Position numbers and translations under genes: made by a program
NCBI GenBank assembly: GCA_017548485.1
Contig: JAFYZY010000141.1
Location: 1 to 37,405, forward strand
DNA length: 37,405 nt
Reading direction: 5' to 3'
From: Oscillospiraceae bacterium
Lineage (GTDB): Bacteria; Bacillota; Clostridia; Oscillospirales; Ruminococcaceae
Shown: positions 7,960 to 16,144 of the stretch, one piece after another
Numbering within the stretch: position 1 is the stretch's first letter
How the letters are laid out: each line of letters begins with the position of its first letter
Notes under the pieces: model-generated
Seen by the model: only the letters and a program-made list of their open reading frames with translations
The model's database searches: none
What the model was told of the DNA's origin: nothing

Positions 7960-8628
7960 TCATTCCTCATTCTGACTCAAACTGTTCAGATGTCCGCTGA
8001 AAAGATCCCACGGATAACAGTCCGGCGGGAGCGACGAAAAGGATAAAGTCCCTTCGTCTGACGCATCAAAAAGACCGATCTCATACGACCAGAGGGCAAG
8101 AGGACAGACCGCTGTACTGCCGTATCTGCGGTCTCCGAGCAGTGGGTGCCTCCTGCTGGAGAACTGCACCCTGATCTGATGGGTGCGCCCGGAATGAAGA
8201 TCGATCCTGATCAGGCTCAAACCGTCCTTCTCTGATACTGTCTCGTAGGAGAGAGATGCCTCTCTCACACCTCTGCGCCTGCGGGTCACGACATAGGACT
8301 TGTTTTTGGTGCTGTCATGGAACAGCAGGTCATTGAGATCGCCGCTTTTTTCCTCCATGGATCCTTCTATCACGGCAAGGTAAGTTTTACGTGCAGTTCC
8401 CTGCGGTGAAAAAGCAGCTGAGAGCGCCGCGGCGGAGTCCTTGTTCAGGGCATAGACCATGACTCCTCCGGCCTCACGGTCCAGGCGGTGTACGCAGAAC
8501 ACGTCGGAGATCCCGAGCGCATCTCTGATGAGCGCAGGAAGACCCGGATCCTCGGAGAGCACGCCGGGGTCCTTGATGCAGCAGACGATGTCACTGCTGC
8601 GGTACAGTATCTGTAAAGTGTCTGGCAT
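7960..8628 (-). CDS. RluA-family 23S rRNA/tRNA pseudouridine synthase
   Basis: About 222 residues. The catalytic motif HRLDREAGG contains the essential Asp, and GRTHQIRVQ with LLGDRRYG is typical of the RluA family. An N-terminal S4 domain is absent, as in the short RluA-type members, so the RNA target cannot be named. I start at the ATG at 8628; an in-frame TTG at 8637 adds three residues. No Shine-Dalgarno is evident for either, and a GC-rich inverted repeat (8641-8670) sits just upstream. Confidence 0.88.
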   Translation of the reverse strand: MPDTLQILYRSSDIVCCIKDPGVLSEDPGLPALIRDALGISDVFCVHRLDREAGGVMVYALNKDSAAALSAAFSPQGTARKTYLAVIEGSMEEKSGDLNDLLFHDSTKNKSYVVTRRRRGVREASLSYETVSEKDGLSLIRIDLHSGRTHQIRVQFSSRRHPLLGDRRYGSTAVCPLALWSYEIGLFDASDEGTLSFSSLPPDCYPWDLFSGHLNSLSQNEE

Positions 8629-8640
8629 ATCAATCAAACA

Positions 8641-8670
8641 GCGTCCGCGGTATCATGTGCCGGCGGACGC
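8641..8670 (-). terminator. Inverted repeat between udg and the rluA-like gene
   Basis: GCGTCCGC (8641-8648) pairs with GCGGACGC (8663-8670), followed on the minus strand by only TGTTTG. It could be a weak terminator after udg or a structured leader of the rluA-like gene. Confidence 0.5.
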
Positions 8671-8681
8671 ATCACTTTCTG

Positions 8682-9245
8682 TCAGTTGAGTCGGAAGTTT
8701 CTGTTGAATGCGATGTCATACAGGGTGTCAAAATCGTCCATGGTCGCTGATTTGTATGACGGATTTCTGAGGAGCGCAGCCGGGTGGAAGGTGGCCATGA
8801 TCAGACGGCCGTTCTTCTCGAACACTTCGCCGTGCTGTTTCGTCACCTGGAAGTCGGGCGAGATAAGCTGCTTGGCAGCTATACGCCCCAGGCAGACGAT
8901 GATCCTGGGATCGATTATTTTAATCTGCTCCATCAGATAACCGATGCATCTCTCTTCCTCCGCGGGAAGGGGATCTCTGTTCATGGGAGGACGGCACTTC
9001 ACTATGTTGCCGATGAAGACGTCTTCTCTCCTGATGCCACTGGCGGTGAGGAAATCGTTCAGCATACGGCCGGCAGCGCCTACGAAAGGCTCGCCCGTCT
9101 CGTCTTCGTTCTTTCCCGGAGCCTCACCCACGAACATGATGTCGGCGTTGGGATTTCCGGAGCCGAAAACAGCGTTTATCCTGGTGTTGCTCAGAGGACA
9201 GTTTATGCAGTTGCGCACCTTTTCTCTCAGTTCATCAAGTGTCAT
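8682..9245 (-). CDS. Uracil-DNA glycosylase, family 4 (Fe-S)
   Basis: A 187-residue enzyme that removes uracil from DNA as the first step of base excision repair. It shows the family-4 active-site motif GEAPGKNEDETGEPFVG and the C-terminal FHPAALLRNP segment. Four cysteines at about 13, 16, 84 and 100 match the ligands of the family's 4Fe-4S cluster. I chose the ATG at 9245, where homology begins, preceded by GGGGGTGATC, almost the full anti-Shine-Dalgarno complement; the longer open frame upstream runs into the divergent pduL promoter region. A minus-strand TATACT at 9265-9270 may be its -10 box. Confidence 0.92.
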   Translation of the reverse strand: MTLDELREKVRNCINCPLSNTRINAVFGSGNPNADIMFVGEAPGKNEDETGEPFVGAAGRMLNDFLTASGIRREDVFIGNIVKCRPPMNRDPLPAEEERCIGYLMEQIKIIDPRIIVCLGRIAAKQLISPDFQVTKQHGEVFEKNGRLIMATFHPAALLRNPSYKSATMDDFDTLYDIAFNRNFRLN

Positions 9246-9288
9246 TTCGATCACCCCCGACAAAAGTATAGCACAGCTCAGGCAGCCC

Positions 9289-9317
9289 TTGAACAAGGGT
9301 GTTGGAAAGAGTAAAAT
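9289..9317 (+). promoter_or_regulatory. Promoter of pduL
   Basis: TTGAAC (9289-9294) and TAAAAT (9312-9317) with a 17-base spacer, about 45 bases before the pduL start. Confidence 0.6.
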
Positions 9318-9362
9318 CGAAGAGCAGAACAATACATTAATGCTATATGAGGTATAAAAGGA

Positions 9363-9935
9363 ATGGCCAGCGTAATAATCGAGACATCAGCAAGACACGT
9401 CCATGTGACGGAAGAAGATCTTCATACCCTGTTCGGCGAGGGCTATGAACTGACAGTAAGAAAGATGCTCTCCCAGCCCGGACAGTTTGCCTCCGGAGAG
9501 AGAGTGACAATAGTGGGACCGAAGCGCTCCCTTGAAAACGTATCGATCCTCGGACCCTGCAGGAAGCAGAGCCAGGTAGAGATCTCAGCCACCGATGCCC
9601 GTTCCATAGGGATCTCCGCACCCGTGCGCGAGAGCGGCGACCTTGCAGGAACACCCGGATGCAAACTCATCGGACCTGCCGGTGAAGTCGAGCTCGCAGA
9701 GGGTGTCATCGTTGCAAAGCGTCACATCCACCTCGATACGAAGACTGCAGAGGAGTTCGGACTGGTAGACAAGCAGATCGTGTCCACTAAGGTCGAATCT
9801 GCGGACCGCTCCCTCATCTTCGGGGACGTGGTGGTCCGTGTATCCGACAGCTATTCCCCCGCGATGCACGTCGATACCGACGAAGGAAACGCGGCAGGGA
9901 TCTCCGGAACACCTGAAGTAACGATCATCAAGTAA
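9363..9935 (+). CDS. pduL: Phosphate propanoyltransferase (PduL-type phosphotransacylase)
   Basis: A 190-residue enzyme that exchanges CoA and phosphate on short acyl groups, linking acyl-CoA to acyl-phosphate and ATP formation. The two halves of the PduL fold each carry the metal-binding His cluster: ARHVHV near residue 11 and AKRHIHLD near residue 119. The protein begins directly at the first domain, with no N-terminal encapsulation peptide, and no microcompartment shell genes are visible, so it is probably a soluble acetate/propionate-type enzyme replacing Pta. Start ATG 9363 follows GAGGT at 9349-9353. It is monocistronic, with its own promoter and terminator. Confidence 0.92.
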   Translation: MASVIIETSARHVHVTEEDLHTLFGEGYELTVRKMLSQPGQFASGERVTIVGPKRSLENVSILGPCRKQSQVEISATDARSIGISAPVRESGDLAGTPGCKLIGPAGEVELAEGVIVAKRHIHLDTKTAEEFGLVDKQIVSTKVESADRSLIFGDVVVRVSDSYSPAMHVDTDEGNAAGISGTPEVTIIK

Positions 9936-9954
9936 TCATTACCGATAAAGACCG

Positions 9955-9986
9955 AGCAGGAGGACTTTTGAAGGCCTCCTGCTTTT
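9955..9986 (+). terminator. Terminator of pduL
   Basis: A 9-bp stem (9955-9963 with 9975-9983) followed by TTTT. Confidence 0.8.
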
Positions 9987-10029
9987 ATCACCGAAAAAAG
10001 ATATCCGTGTTTCCCTGAATACCAATAGG

Positions 10030-10038
10030 TGTTATAAT
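10030..10038 (+). promoter_or_regulatory. Extended -10 promoter of the SRP RNA
   Basis: TG-T-TATAAT is an extended -10 element with a consensus hexamer at 10033-10038. The -35 region is poor. A start near 10045 fits the SRP RNA 5' end. Confidence 0.65.
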
Positions 10039-10044
10039 TATCAG

Positions 10045-10189
10045 GAACAAGCTTTCCGGACGACGGAAAGATAGGCAGAGCCTGCGCGATGCGAACCTGC
10101 GAACCAGGTCAGGGCGGGAACGCAGCAGCCTTAAGCTTGCGTCGCGTGCGACGCAGTCAACTTTGCCTGTCTTTCTGCCGTCCGGTTTT
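10045..10189 (+). ncRNA. ffs: Signal recognition particle RNA (bacterial small type)
   Basis: The centre carries the domain IV signature: GAACCAGGTCAGG, then GGGAACG, then CAGCAGCC, the Ffh-binding symmetric and asymmetric loops with a GGAA-like tetraloop. The ends form one long rod: 10056-10080 pairs with 10161-10185 with few mismatches, and TTTT follows at 10186-10189. No Alu domain is evident, so this is the short type, slightly longer than the E. coli 4.5S RNA. Its position just before dnaX is the classical Firmicutes arrangement. Exact ends are estimates. Confidence 0.88.
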
Positions 10190-10204
10190 GGCAGGATATA
10201 TACC

Positions 10205-11830
10205 ATGAAACTTGCGCTTTACAGAAAATACCGTCCGACCAGGTTCAGCGATGTCGTAGGGCAGGAAGACATAATCACCGCCCTGCGGAATCAGGTCGCT
10301 GCCGGAAGGACCGGGCACGCATACCTGTTCACCGGAGTGAGAGGAACGGGCAAGACCACTTTGGCCAGAATGCTTGCCAAGGCAGTCAACTGTCCGAATA
10401 CCAAAGACGGAGAGCCCTGCGGAGAGTGCGAAATCTGCAGAGGAATAGATAACGGATCAGTTCTGGATGTGACCGAGATCGACGCTGCTTCCAACAACAG
10501 AGTCGATGACGTGAGGGATCTGCTGGACGAGACGTCCTATACTCCGGCCATGTGCAACATGAGAGTATACATCGTGGACGAGGTGCACATGCTTACGATG
10601 CAGGCGTTCAACGCCCTGCTCAAGACGCTGGAAGAACCTCCGCAGCACGTGATGTTCATACTTGCCACCACGGAAGTGCAGAAAGTCCCCGCTACGATCC
10701 TCTCCAGATGCCAGAGGTTCGACTTCAAGAGGATCCCGGAGGATATGATCGCTGACAGAGTCAGATATGTCGCGGTTCGGGAGGGCATCAGCATAACGGA
10801 AGAAGCCTCTTCTCTCATCGCCCGCCTCTCTGACGGAGCGCTGAGAGACGCGCTCTCTCTGCTGGATACATGCGCTTCCCTCGACACGAATGTGGATGAG
10901 GAAGTCGTCAAACGCCTCGCAGGCGTTACCGACAGGGAATATCTGTTCGATCTGGCGGACCGCATCAGAGAAAGAGACATAACGGGAGCGCTCGGGATCG
11001 TTTCGGAGCTTTACAACAACTCCATGGATCCTGTGAGACTGCTGCCCGAGATGATAAGGCATTACAGGAATCTGCTCATGGTCCGCGTAGGCCAGGTGAC
11101 GCTGAACGACTGCTCTGCTGCGATGCAGAAGAGGTACGAAGAAGTAAGCAGGGAATACGACGAGACAGAGATACTGGATTGTCTGGATGTCCTCAGCGAT
11201 GCATCCGACAGGATGGCCAGATCTCTGGACAGAGAGATAACGCTGGAACTCGCGATCATCTCCCTTGCCGGAGGACGGACAGGCAGACAGGCGGCAGGCC
11301 CGGTCAGAAAGACTGAGGAGAAGATCGGCCGCAAAGAGGCAAAGAAGGAAGATAAGAAACAGACGGCTCCCCGGAACACTGGAGTGCCGGAAGAGACCGG
11401 CATATCGGAACCGGATGCGGCAGAGAAGAAAGAACCGGAAGAAACAGCGACTTCTCCGGAGCCGGATAACACAGAGGAAAGCGGTGCTGCGGAAGAACGC
11501 GGCGAGAAACTTCTTGACAGGTGGGATGACTGTGTCGCCGAGATCAGGGAGAGGAACAGGACGCTCGGCGCGCTGCTTAAGAACTCTGCGGCACACATCA
11601 CGGACACGCATCTGCTCATCGAAGCTAATCCCATGGCCATCAAGTTCATAAGGGACAACGAGGAGAGCCGCACGATCATAAAAGAAGCGGTCGCGCAGAT
11701 CGCCGGGCTTAAACTGCCGGTAGGTCCGTGGCACGGAAACAGCGAAAAGAAAGAGATAAAAGACGACGACGGCTTTGAGGAATTCCTGAGAAAAGCGCAG
11801 GAAGCCGGAGTTGAAGTGGAAAGGGAATAA
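10205..11830 (+). CDS. dnaX: DNA polymerase III subunits gamma and tau
   Basis: A 541-residue clamp-loader ATPase that loads the beta clamp and organises the replisome. Walker A is GVRGTGKT (about residues 44-51), a Cys4 zinc module uses Cys 63, 72, 75 and 78, and DEVHML is the Walker B box. A charged Glu/Lys/Pro linker (about 365-430) leads to the tau-specific C-terminal domain. I moved the start to the ATG at 10205, where the conserved LALYRKYRPTRF sequence begins; an upstream in-frame ATG at 10163 lies inside the SRP RNA. The start lies only about 15 bases after the SRP RNA, and ybaB begins 2 bases after the stop. Confidence 0.96.
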   Translation: MKLALYRKYRPTRFSDVVGQEDIITALRNQVAAGRTGHAYLFTGVRGTGKTTLARMLAKAVNCPNTKDGEPCGECEICRGIDNGSVLDVTEIDAASNNRVDDVRDLLDETSYTPAMCNMRVYIVDEVHMLTMQAFNALLKTLEEPPQHVMFILATTEVQKVPATILSRCQRFDFKRIPEDMIADRVRYVAVREGISITEEASSLIARLSDGALRDALSLLDTCASLDTNVDEEVVKRLAGVTDREYLFDLADRIRERDITGALGIVSELYNNSMDPVRLLPEMIRHYRNLLMVRVGQVTLNDCSAAMQKRYEEVSREYDETEILDCLDVLSDASDRMARSLDREITLELAIISLAGGRTGRQAAGPVRKTEEKIGRKEAKKEDKKQTAPRNTGVPEETGISEPDAAEKKEPEETATSPEPDNTEESGAAEERGEKLLDRWDDCVAEIRERNRTLGALLKNSAAHITDTHLLIEANPMAIKFIRDNEESRTIIKEAVAQIAGLKLPVGPWHGNSEKKEIKDDDGFEEFLRKAQEAGVEVERE

Positions 11831-11832
11831 AG

Positions 11833-12174
11833 ATGAAGGCAAGAGTACCGGACGGATACGGCAAACAGAGCCGCAACCAGATGCTTGAGAGACTGAACCA
11901 GATGCAGGCGGACATGGAGGCTGCTCAGGCAGAGCTCCAGGAGAAGGAGTACACGGCTTCCGCGGGAGGCGGGATGGTCGAGGCCACAGTTAACGGAGCC
12001 CATAAAGTCCTTTCCGTCAATATCAAACCGGAGGTCGTGGATCCGGAAGACACAGAGATGCTCGGAGACCTGGTCGCAGCAGCGGTCAACGCGGCAGTGG
12101 AAGCGGCGTCCAAAGACTATGAGGAAAGAATGGGAAGCATAACCGGAGGGATCGATATCCCCGGTCTGAGGTGA
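11833..12174 (+). CDS. ybaB: YbaB/EbfC nucleoid-associated protein
   Basis: A 113-residue DNA-binding protein of the YbaB/EbfC family. The N-terminal half is a coiled helix ([17 protein letters not shown]) and the centre contains the conserved [11 protein letters not shown] strand region. It forms dimers that bind DNA and is nearly always found between dnaX and recR. The ribosome binding site (GAAAGGG) lies within the end of dnaX, 2 bases separate the genes, and its own stop overlaps the Shine-Dalgarno of recR, so the three are tightly coupled. Confidence 0.93.
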   Translation: MKARVPDGYGKQSRNQMLERLNQMQADMEAAQAELQEKEYTASAGGGMVEATVNGAHKVLSVNIKPEVVDPEDTEMLGDLVAAAVNAAVEAASKDYEERMGSITGGIDIPGLR

Positions 12175-12178
12175 TCTG

Positions 12179-12778
12179 ATGGCAAATACCATTCCCACAC
12201 TGGACAAACTGATAGATTGTTTCGCGGCGCTTCCCGGAGTGGGAAGAAAATCCGCATCGAGATTTGCTTATCACATACTTGACATTCCCGAGGAACAGGC
12301 CCTGGAGTTCTCGCAGGCTATCGCGGAAGCGAGACAGAACGTCCACCAGTGCCCGGTATGCCATAATCTCACCGACACTGAAGAGTGTTCGATCTGCAGC
12401 GACATGAACCGCGACAGGAGCATGATCTGTGTGGTCGAGAGCCCGAGAGACGTCAGCTCGATAGAAAAGACCAGAGAGTACAAAGGCCTGTACCATGTAC
12501 TTCACGGACTGATCAGCCCTCTCGACGGTATCGGTCCGGAGCAGCTGTTCATAAAACAGCTCATCACCAGAGCAGCGGACGATTCGGTAAAAGAGGTCAT
12601 CATGGCGACCAACCCAACAGTGGAAGGGGAATCCACCGCCATGTATATCTCGAAGCTTATAAAGCCGCTGGGAGTAAAGGTGACAAGACTGGCGACCGGT
12701 GTCCCCGTGGGAGGGAATCTGGAGTACGCGGACGAGATGACGCTTTTCAAGGCACTGGAAGGCAGAAGCGAGATCTGA
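12179..12778 (+). CDS. recR: Recombination mediator RecR
   Basis: A 199-residue protein that acts with RecO and RecF to load RecA at gaps. Visible are the N-terminal helix-hairpin-helix ([17 protein letters not shown]), a Cys4 zinc finger ([16 protein letters not shown]), and a Toprim domain with VVESPRD and the C-terminal LEYADEMTL segment. Length matches the family. The Shine-Dalgarno GAGGTGATCTG overlaps the ybaB stop. Confidence 0.96.
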   Translation: MANTIPTLDKLIDCFAALPGVGRKSASRFAYHILDIPEEQALEFSQAIAEARQNVHQCPVCHNLTDTEECSICSDMNRDRSMICVVESPRDVSSIEKTREYKGLYHVLHGLISPLDGIGPEQLFIKQLITRAADDSVKEVIMATNPTVEGESTAMYISKLIKPLGVKVTRLATGVPVGGNLEYADEMTLFKALEGRSEI

Positions 12779-12794
12779 AAAAGGAGAGGCAGAC

Positions 12795-13265
12795 GTGGCA
12801 GCTGATAAAAAGTCAGGCAACAGAACGATCGCCGAAAACAGAAAAGCACGCCACGATTACTTCGTCCTGGAGAGCTACGAGGCCGGGATAGAGCTTGCGG
12901 GCACCGAGGTTAAATCCATCCGCGCGGGAGGAGTGAACCTCAAGGACTGCTACTGCAGAGTGGACAACGGCGAGCTCAAGGTCTACGGCATGCATATAAG
13001 TCCCTACAATAAGGGAAACATCTTCAACAAGGATCCCCTGAGGGTGAGACGTCTCCTGATGCATAAGAAGGAGATAATAAAGCTTCATTACAGGATCAAA
13101 CAGGACGGACTGACACTGGTTCCGCTCTCTCTGTATTTCAAGGGGAGCAACGTCAAGGTACAGCTCGGACTGTGCAAGGGAAAGAAGAATTACGACAAGC
13201 GCGCGGCTGAAGCAGCGAGGGAGATGAACCGCGAAGCCGACAGAGCGCTGAAGATAAGGAAATAG
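12795..13265 (+). CDS. smpB: SsrA-binding protein SmpB
   Basis: A 156-residue partner of tmRNA in rescue of stalled ribosomes. It shows [24 protein letters not shown] N-terminal sequence, [10 protein letters not shown] and the C-terminal basic KGKKNYDKR tail that enters the mRNA channel. The start is GTG at 12795 after AAGGAGAGG; the stop is TAG, which shows that amber is a normal terminator in this genome. Its RNA partner is encoded about 550 bases downstream, after one intervening gene. Confidence 0.96.
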   Translation: MAADKKSGNRTIAENRKARHDYFVLESYEAGIELAGTEVKSIRAGGVNLKDCYCRVDNGELKVYGMHISPYNKGNIFNKDPLRVRRLLMHKKEIIKLHYRIKQDGLTLVPLSLYFKGSNVKVQLGLCKGKKNYDKRAAEAAREMNREADRALKIRK

Positions 13266-13278
13266 GGAGAAAAGATAA

Positions 13279-13809
13279 ATGGCAAGACCGGAAGTAACTA
13301 TCACGATGAAGTCCGGCGAAGTGATGAAAGGCGAGCTCTATCCGGAGATCGCGCCGCAGACGGTCGCGAACTTCATCAGTCTCGCAAATAAGGGATTCTA
13401 TGACGGACTGATCTTTCACCGGGTGATACCCGGATTCATGATCCAGGGCGGTGATCCGCAGGGCATCGGTATCGGCGGACCCGGATACAGCATCCGCGGA
13501 GAATTTGCTTCCAACGGCTTCGCGGGCAACGATCTGGCGCATACCACCGGAGTTCTCTCCATGGCGAGAGCACGCCACCCTGACTCCGCGGGAAGCCAGT
13601 TCTTCATCATGGTGGATGACGCGCCGCATCTCGACGGCGACTATGCAGCCTTCGGAAAGATCACGGAAAATGTTGAAGCGGCGATAGCGATATCACGTGT
13701 GATGAGAGACTACAGCGACAGGCCGGTGGAACCGCAGACGATAGACACCATACGTGTCGAAGTGTTCGGCGAGGATTACGGCGAGCCCGACAAGCTGAAT
13801 GAGAGATGA
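13279..13809 (+). CDS. Cyclophilin-type peptidyl-prolyl cis-trans isomerase
   Basis: A 176-residue cytosolic cyclophilin (PpiB type), without a signal peptide. The core has FHRVIPGFMIQGGDP with the catalytic Arg, and SMARARHPDSAGSQFFI with the conserved Gln-Phe-Phe, then HLDGDYAAFGKI in which Asp-Gly-Asp-Tyr takes the place of the usual active-site His-Leu-Asp region ending. It lies between smpB and ssrA, 13 bases after smpB, and its stop is 3 bases before the tmRNA 5' end, so it likely shares their transcript. Confidence 0.93.
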   Translation: MARPEVTITMKSGEVMKGELYPEIAPQTVANFISLANKGFYDGLIFHRVIPGFMIQGGDPQGIGIGGPGYSIRGEFASNGFAGNDLAHTTGVLSMARARHPDSAGSQFFIMVDDAPHLDGDYAAFGKITENVEAAIAISRVMRDYSDRPVEPQTIDTIRVEVFGEDYGEPDKLNER

Positions 13810-13812
13810 TCA

Positions 13813-14159
13813 GGGGGTGTAAAGGTTTCGACGGGGATTTCGAAACATGGGCAGCGGGCAGCGGCGGAGATAACGCTATAAACTCTCCACAAAAAATAAC
13901 TGACAACAATCCTGTTGCCATAGCGGCTTAATGCCGCTCGTCGGGGTCTGTGAGACCGCATAGCTTATCCCGGCGTAGAATCATGCGGTGAACGTGAGAG
14001 GATCAAAGCTTTGAGATCCGCCATGTATAATATGAAGCTACCGGACCTGAAGCATGTATGTCTGCGTCAGGCGAGGGAAACTCAAACGACATACTGCGCC
14101 CGGAGACACCTGTGCGGACAGATTTTCGGACAGGAGTTCGATTCTCCTCACCTCCACCA
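13813..14159 (+). ncRNA. ssrA: Transfer-messenger RNA
   Basis: The 5' end GGGGGTG followed by AAAGGTTTCGACGGGG and the 3' end GTTCGATTCTCCTCACCTCCACCA-type T arm and acceptor are diagnostic. The acceptor pairs 13813-13819 with 14149-14155 and keeps the G3-U pair recognised by alanyl-tRNA synthetase; CCA is encoded at 14157-14159. The tag frame ends GAC AAC AAT CCT GTT GCC ATA GCG GCT TAA (13902-13931), giving D-N-N-P-V-A-I-A-A. The resume codon is probably ACT at 13899 or GAC at 13902. Length is 347 bases, normal for the family. Confidence 0.95.
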
Positions 14160-14167
14160 GTTACATG

Positions 14168-14193
14168 AAACAGGACCTATACGGTCCTGTTTT
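14168..14193 (+). terminator. Terminator of the ssrA transcript
   Basis: A 10-bp stem (14168-14177 with 14183-14192) with a short loop and a T run. Confidence 0.85.
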
Positions 14194-14252
14194 CTGTATA
14201 ATAGAAGAAACATAACAGCTGCGCAGGGCTCGGATCATAGCGGAAAGGAACA

Positions 14253-14966
14253 GTGATAACTTCAGTGAAGATCGATTATCTTGGGCACAGCGGGTTTTAC
14301 GTCGAACTGGACAGTGTTATGCTGCTGTTTGATTACTGCCGGGGAGATCTTTCGTTCGTGAAAGACAGACCGGACGATAAACCGCTGTACGTGTTTGTCA
14401 GCCATTCGCATTCAGATCATTTCAATCCGGAGATTTTTTCTCTGACGGATATACATCCGCTGACGAGATATATCCTGTCGTTCGACATCGATGGTGATCC
14501 CGCAGTTCCGCAGGACCGAGATATCATGTATATGGATGCGGACATGACATACGATGTCGCAGGACTGGGAACCGTACAGACGCTGCTCTCTACCGACGAA
14601 GGAGTGGCATTTCTTGTCACTGCTTCCGGTATTACGATCTTTCACGCCGGGGATCTGCACTGGTGGGACTGGCCCGGAGAAGATCCGGAGTGGCTCGCTG
14701 AACAGGAGGCTGTATTCCGCAGGGAGATAAGCTGTATCGAGGGGATACCCATAGATGTTGCATTTGCCGTTCTGGATGACCGCCTTGAAGGCAACTACGC
14801 AAAGGGAATGGAACAGCTGATCTCACGCTGCAAGCCGAAGTATGTCCTGCCGATGCATTTCTGGAATGACAGGAGCGTCGTGGAGAGATTCAGAAGTCTT
14901 CTTTGCAGAACTGAGACCGAGACGGTCTTGCTGGATACCGCGGAAGAAACTCACTGGGAATTATGA
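14253..14966 (+). CDS. MBL-fold metallo-hydrolase
   Basis: A 237-residue protein of the metallo-beta-lactamase superfamily. The metal motif HSHSDH (about residues 51-56) fits H-x-H-x-D-H, GDLHWWDW gives the later metal Asp/His, and PMHFWND supplies the last His. The YLGHSGFYVE opening resembles the UlaG/YtnP-like branch, but the substrate is unknown. The start is GTG at 14253, after GGAAAGGA. It appears to begin a three-gene transcript with the glyoxalase-like and SGNH-like genes; a TATAAT at 14197-14202 is a possible -10 box. Confidence 0.85.
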   Translation: MITSVKIDYLGHSGFYVELDSVMLLFDYCRGDLSFVKDRPDDKPLYVFVSHSHSDHFNPEIFSLTDIHPLTRYILSFDIDGDPAVPQDRDIMYMDADMTYDVAGLGTVQTLLSTDEGVAFLVTASGITIFHAGDLHWWDWPGEDPEWLAEQEAVFRREISCIEGIPIDVAFAVLDDRLEGNYAKGMEQLISRCKPKYVLPMHFWNDRSVVERFRSLLCRTETETVLLDTAEETHWEL

Positions 14967-14980
14967 GAGGAGATAATACC

Positions 14981-15349
14981 ATGAAATTCAAGATGATCCA
15001 TGAGAACTACAACGTAGCCGACCTCGACAGGTCGCTGGAGTTCTATGACAAAGCGCTCGGCCTGAAGGAAAAGCGCCGCAATGTCGCAAAAGACGGTTCA
15101 TTCATAATCGTTTTCGTAGGTAATGATCACAGCGAGTTCGAACTTGAACTTACCTGGCTCAAAGATCATCCGCAATCCTATGATATAGGAGAGGAGGAGT
15201 TCCACCTGGCGTTCCAGACTGATGACTTTGAGGCTGCCCATGCGCTGCACGAGGAGATGGGATGCATCTGCTTTGAGAACCCTGCTATGGGGATCTATTT
15301 TATCCAGGACCCTGATGGATACTGGCTTGAGATAATCCCGACACGCTGA
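14981..15349 (+). CDS. Glyoxalase I-like VOC family protein
   Basis: A 122-residue vicinal-oxygen-chelate protein close to lactoylglutathione lyase (GloA). Candidate metal ligands are in the expected places: His 7 (MIHENYNV), Glu in FELELTW, His in EFHLAFQ, and Glu in YWLEIIP. It could detoxify methylglyoxal-type adducts, though clostridia often lack glutathione, so another thiol is likely. I choose the ATG at 14981 behind AGGAG at about 14968; the ATG at 14963 overlaps the previous stop but lacks a ribosome binding site. Confidence 0.88.
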   Translation: MKFKMIHENYNVADLDRSLEFYDKALGLKEKRRNVAKDGSFIIVFVGNDHSEFELELTWLKDHPQSYDIGEEEFHLAFQTDDFEAAHALHEEMGCICFENPAMGIYFIQDPDGYWLEIIPTR

Positions 15350-15375
15350 GCCTGACAACGAATGGAGAGATTGAC

Positions 15376-16056
15376 ATGAAGATCCTGTTCATTGGCAACA
15401 GCCACACTTTCATGAACGATATGCCTGCGCTTGTCAGGGATATGGTCAGGGAGGTGACCGGAGAAGAATGTGAGTGCGTCATGCTGGCTTACGGCGGAAG
15501 ATCGCTGAAATGGCATATGAGCGAGGAGTATTTCGCAGTGAGATTCAATATCCTTCACGGTGGGTATGACTACTGCGTAATGCAGGAGGTTGCCCATCCC
15601 ATGACGTCGGAGGACGATACATATGCGAATGTCAGAAGAATCGCGGAACTTTGCAGAACAGCGGGAACAGTACCGGTGATTTTTGAGACATGGGCGGAGA
15701 AGGCTATGCCGGAGCATCAGACGGAAATGAACAGAAGGTATCGCTATATCGCCGGAGAGACCGGGGCAAGACTGGCTCCGGTCGGAGAGGTCTGGGAAAA
15801 AGTCAGGAACACTACTGATATCGAACTGTACTGGAGAGATGGAGAACATGCATCTCCGCAGGGAGATTATCTGACCGCGCTGGTGTTCACGAGAACGATA
15901 ACGGGAACAGTTCCGGGAACTGATTTCCGCAGGGCATATGATTTCTCATTGCATGAGTGGGGTATGGATCTGAAGGAGCATGTGCCGGACGAATACATAG
16001 AGCTGTCTGCAGAAACTGTCGACGCCTTCCACAGGGCAGTAGAAGAGATCTTCTAA
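15376..16056 (+). CDS. SGNH/GDSL-like hydrolase
   Basis: A 226-residue protein. GNSHTF at residues 7-12 supplies a block I Ser, AYGGRS a Gly block, QEVAHP a possible block III position and WRDGEHASPQGDYLTA the Asp-x2-His of block V. This is the layout of SGNH hydrolases, near DUF4886-type members; the substrate is unknown (an ester or acetylated sugar is possible). There is no signal peptide. Ribosome binding site GGAGAG precedes ATG 15376. It is the last gene of its transcript. Confidence 0.75.
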   Translation: MKILFIGNSHTFMNDMPALVRDMVREVTGEECECVMLAYGGRSLKWHMSEEYFAVRFNILHGGYDYCVMQEVAHPMTSEDDTYANVRRIAELCRTAGTVPVIFETWAEKAMPEHQTEMNRRYRYIAGETGARLAPVGEVWEKVRNTTDIELYWRDGEHASPQGDYLTALVFTRTITGTVPGTDFRRAYDFSLHEWGMDLKEHVPDEYIELSAETVDAFHRAVEEIF

Positions 16057-16070
16057 AAAGCAACAAAAAT

Positions 16071-16115
16071 GGACCGGACAGAACGGCTTCAGTGCCGCTG
16101 TCCGGTCCTTTTTTT
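16071..16115. terminator. Strong bidirectional terminator
   Basis: An 11-bp stem (16071-16081 with 16098-16108) enclosing a smaller hairpin, with seven T on the plus strand (16109-16115) and TTTTT on the minus strand (16065-16069). It ends both the SGNH transcript and the ECF/SAM-hydrolase operon. Confidence 0.88.
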
Positions 16116-16144
16116 GTTTATATCAGATCTGATCGATCCTTTGT

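Noticed and set aside
11300..11500. Programmed frameshift in dnaX making a short gamma form
   Set aside because: No A-rich slippery heptamer followed by a hairpin is visible in the linker region.
10457..11842. Long minus-strand open frame (461 codons) opposite dnaX
   Set aside because: It is antisense to a clear dnaX, has no ribosome binding site, and its translation is low-complexity without any domain; it results from the codon pattern of dnaX.
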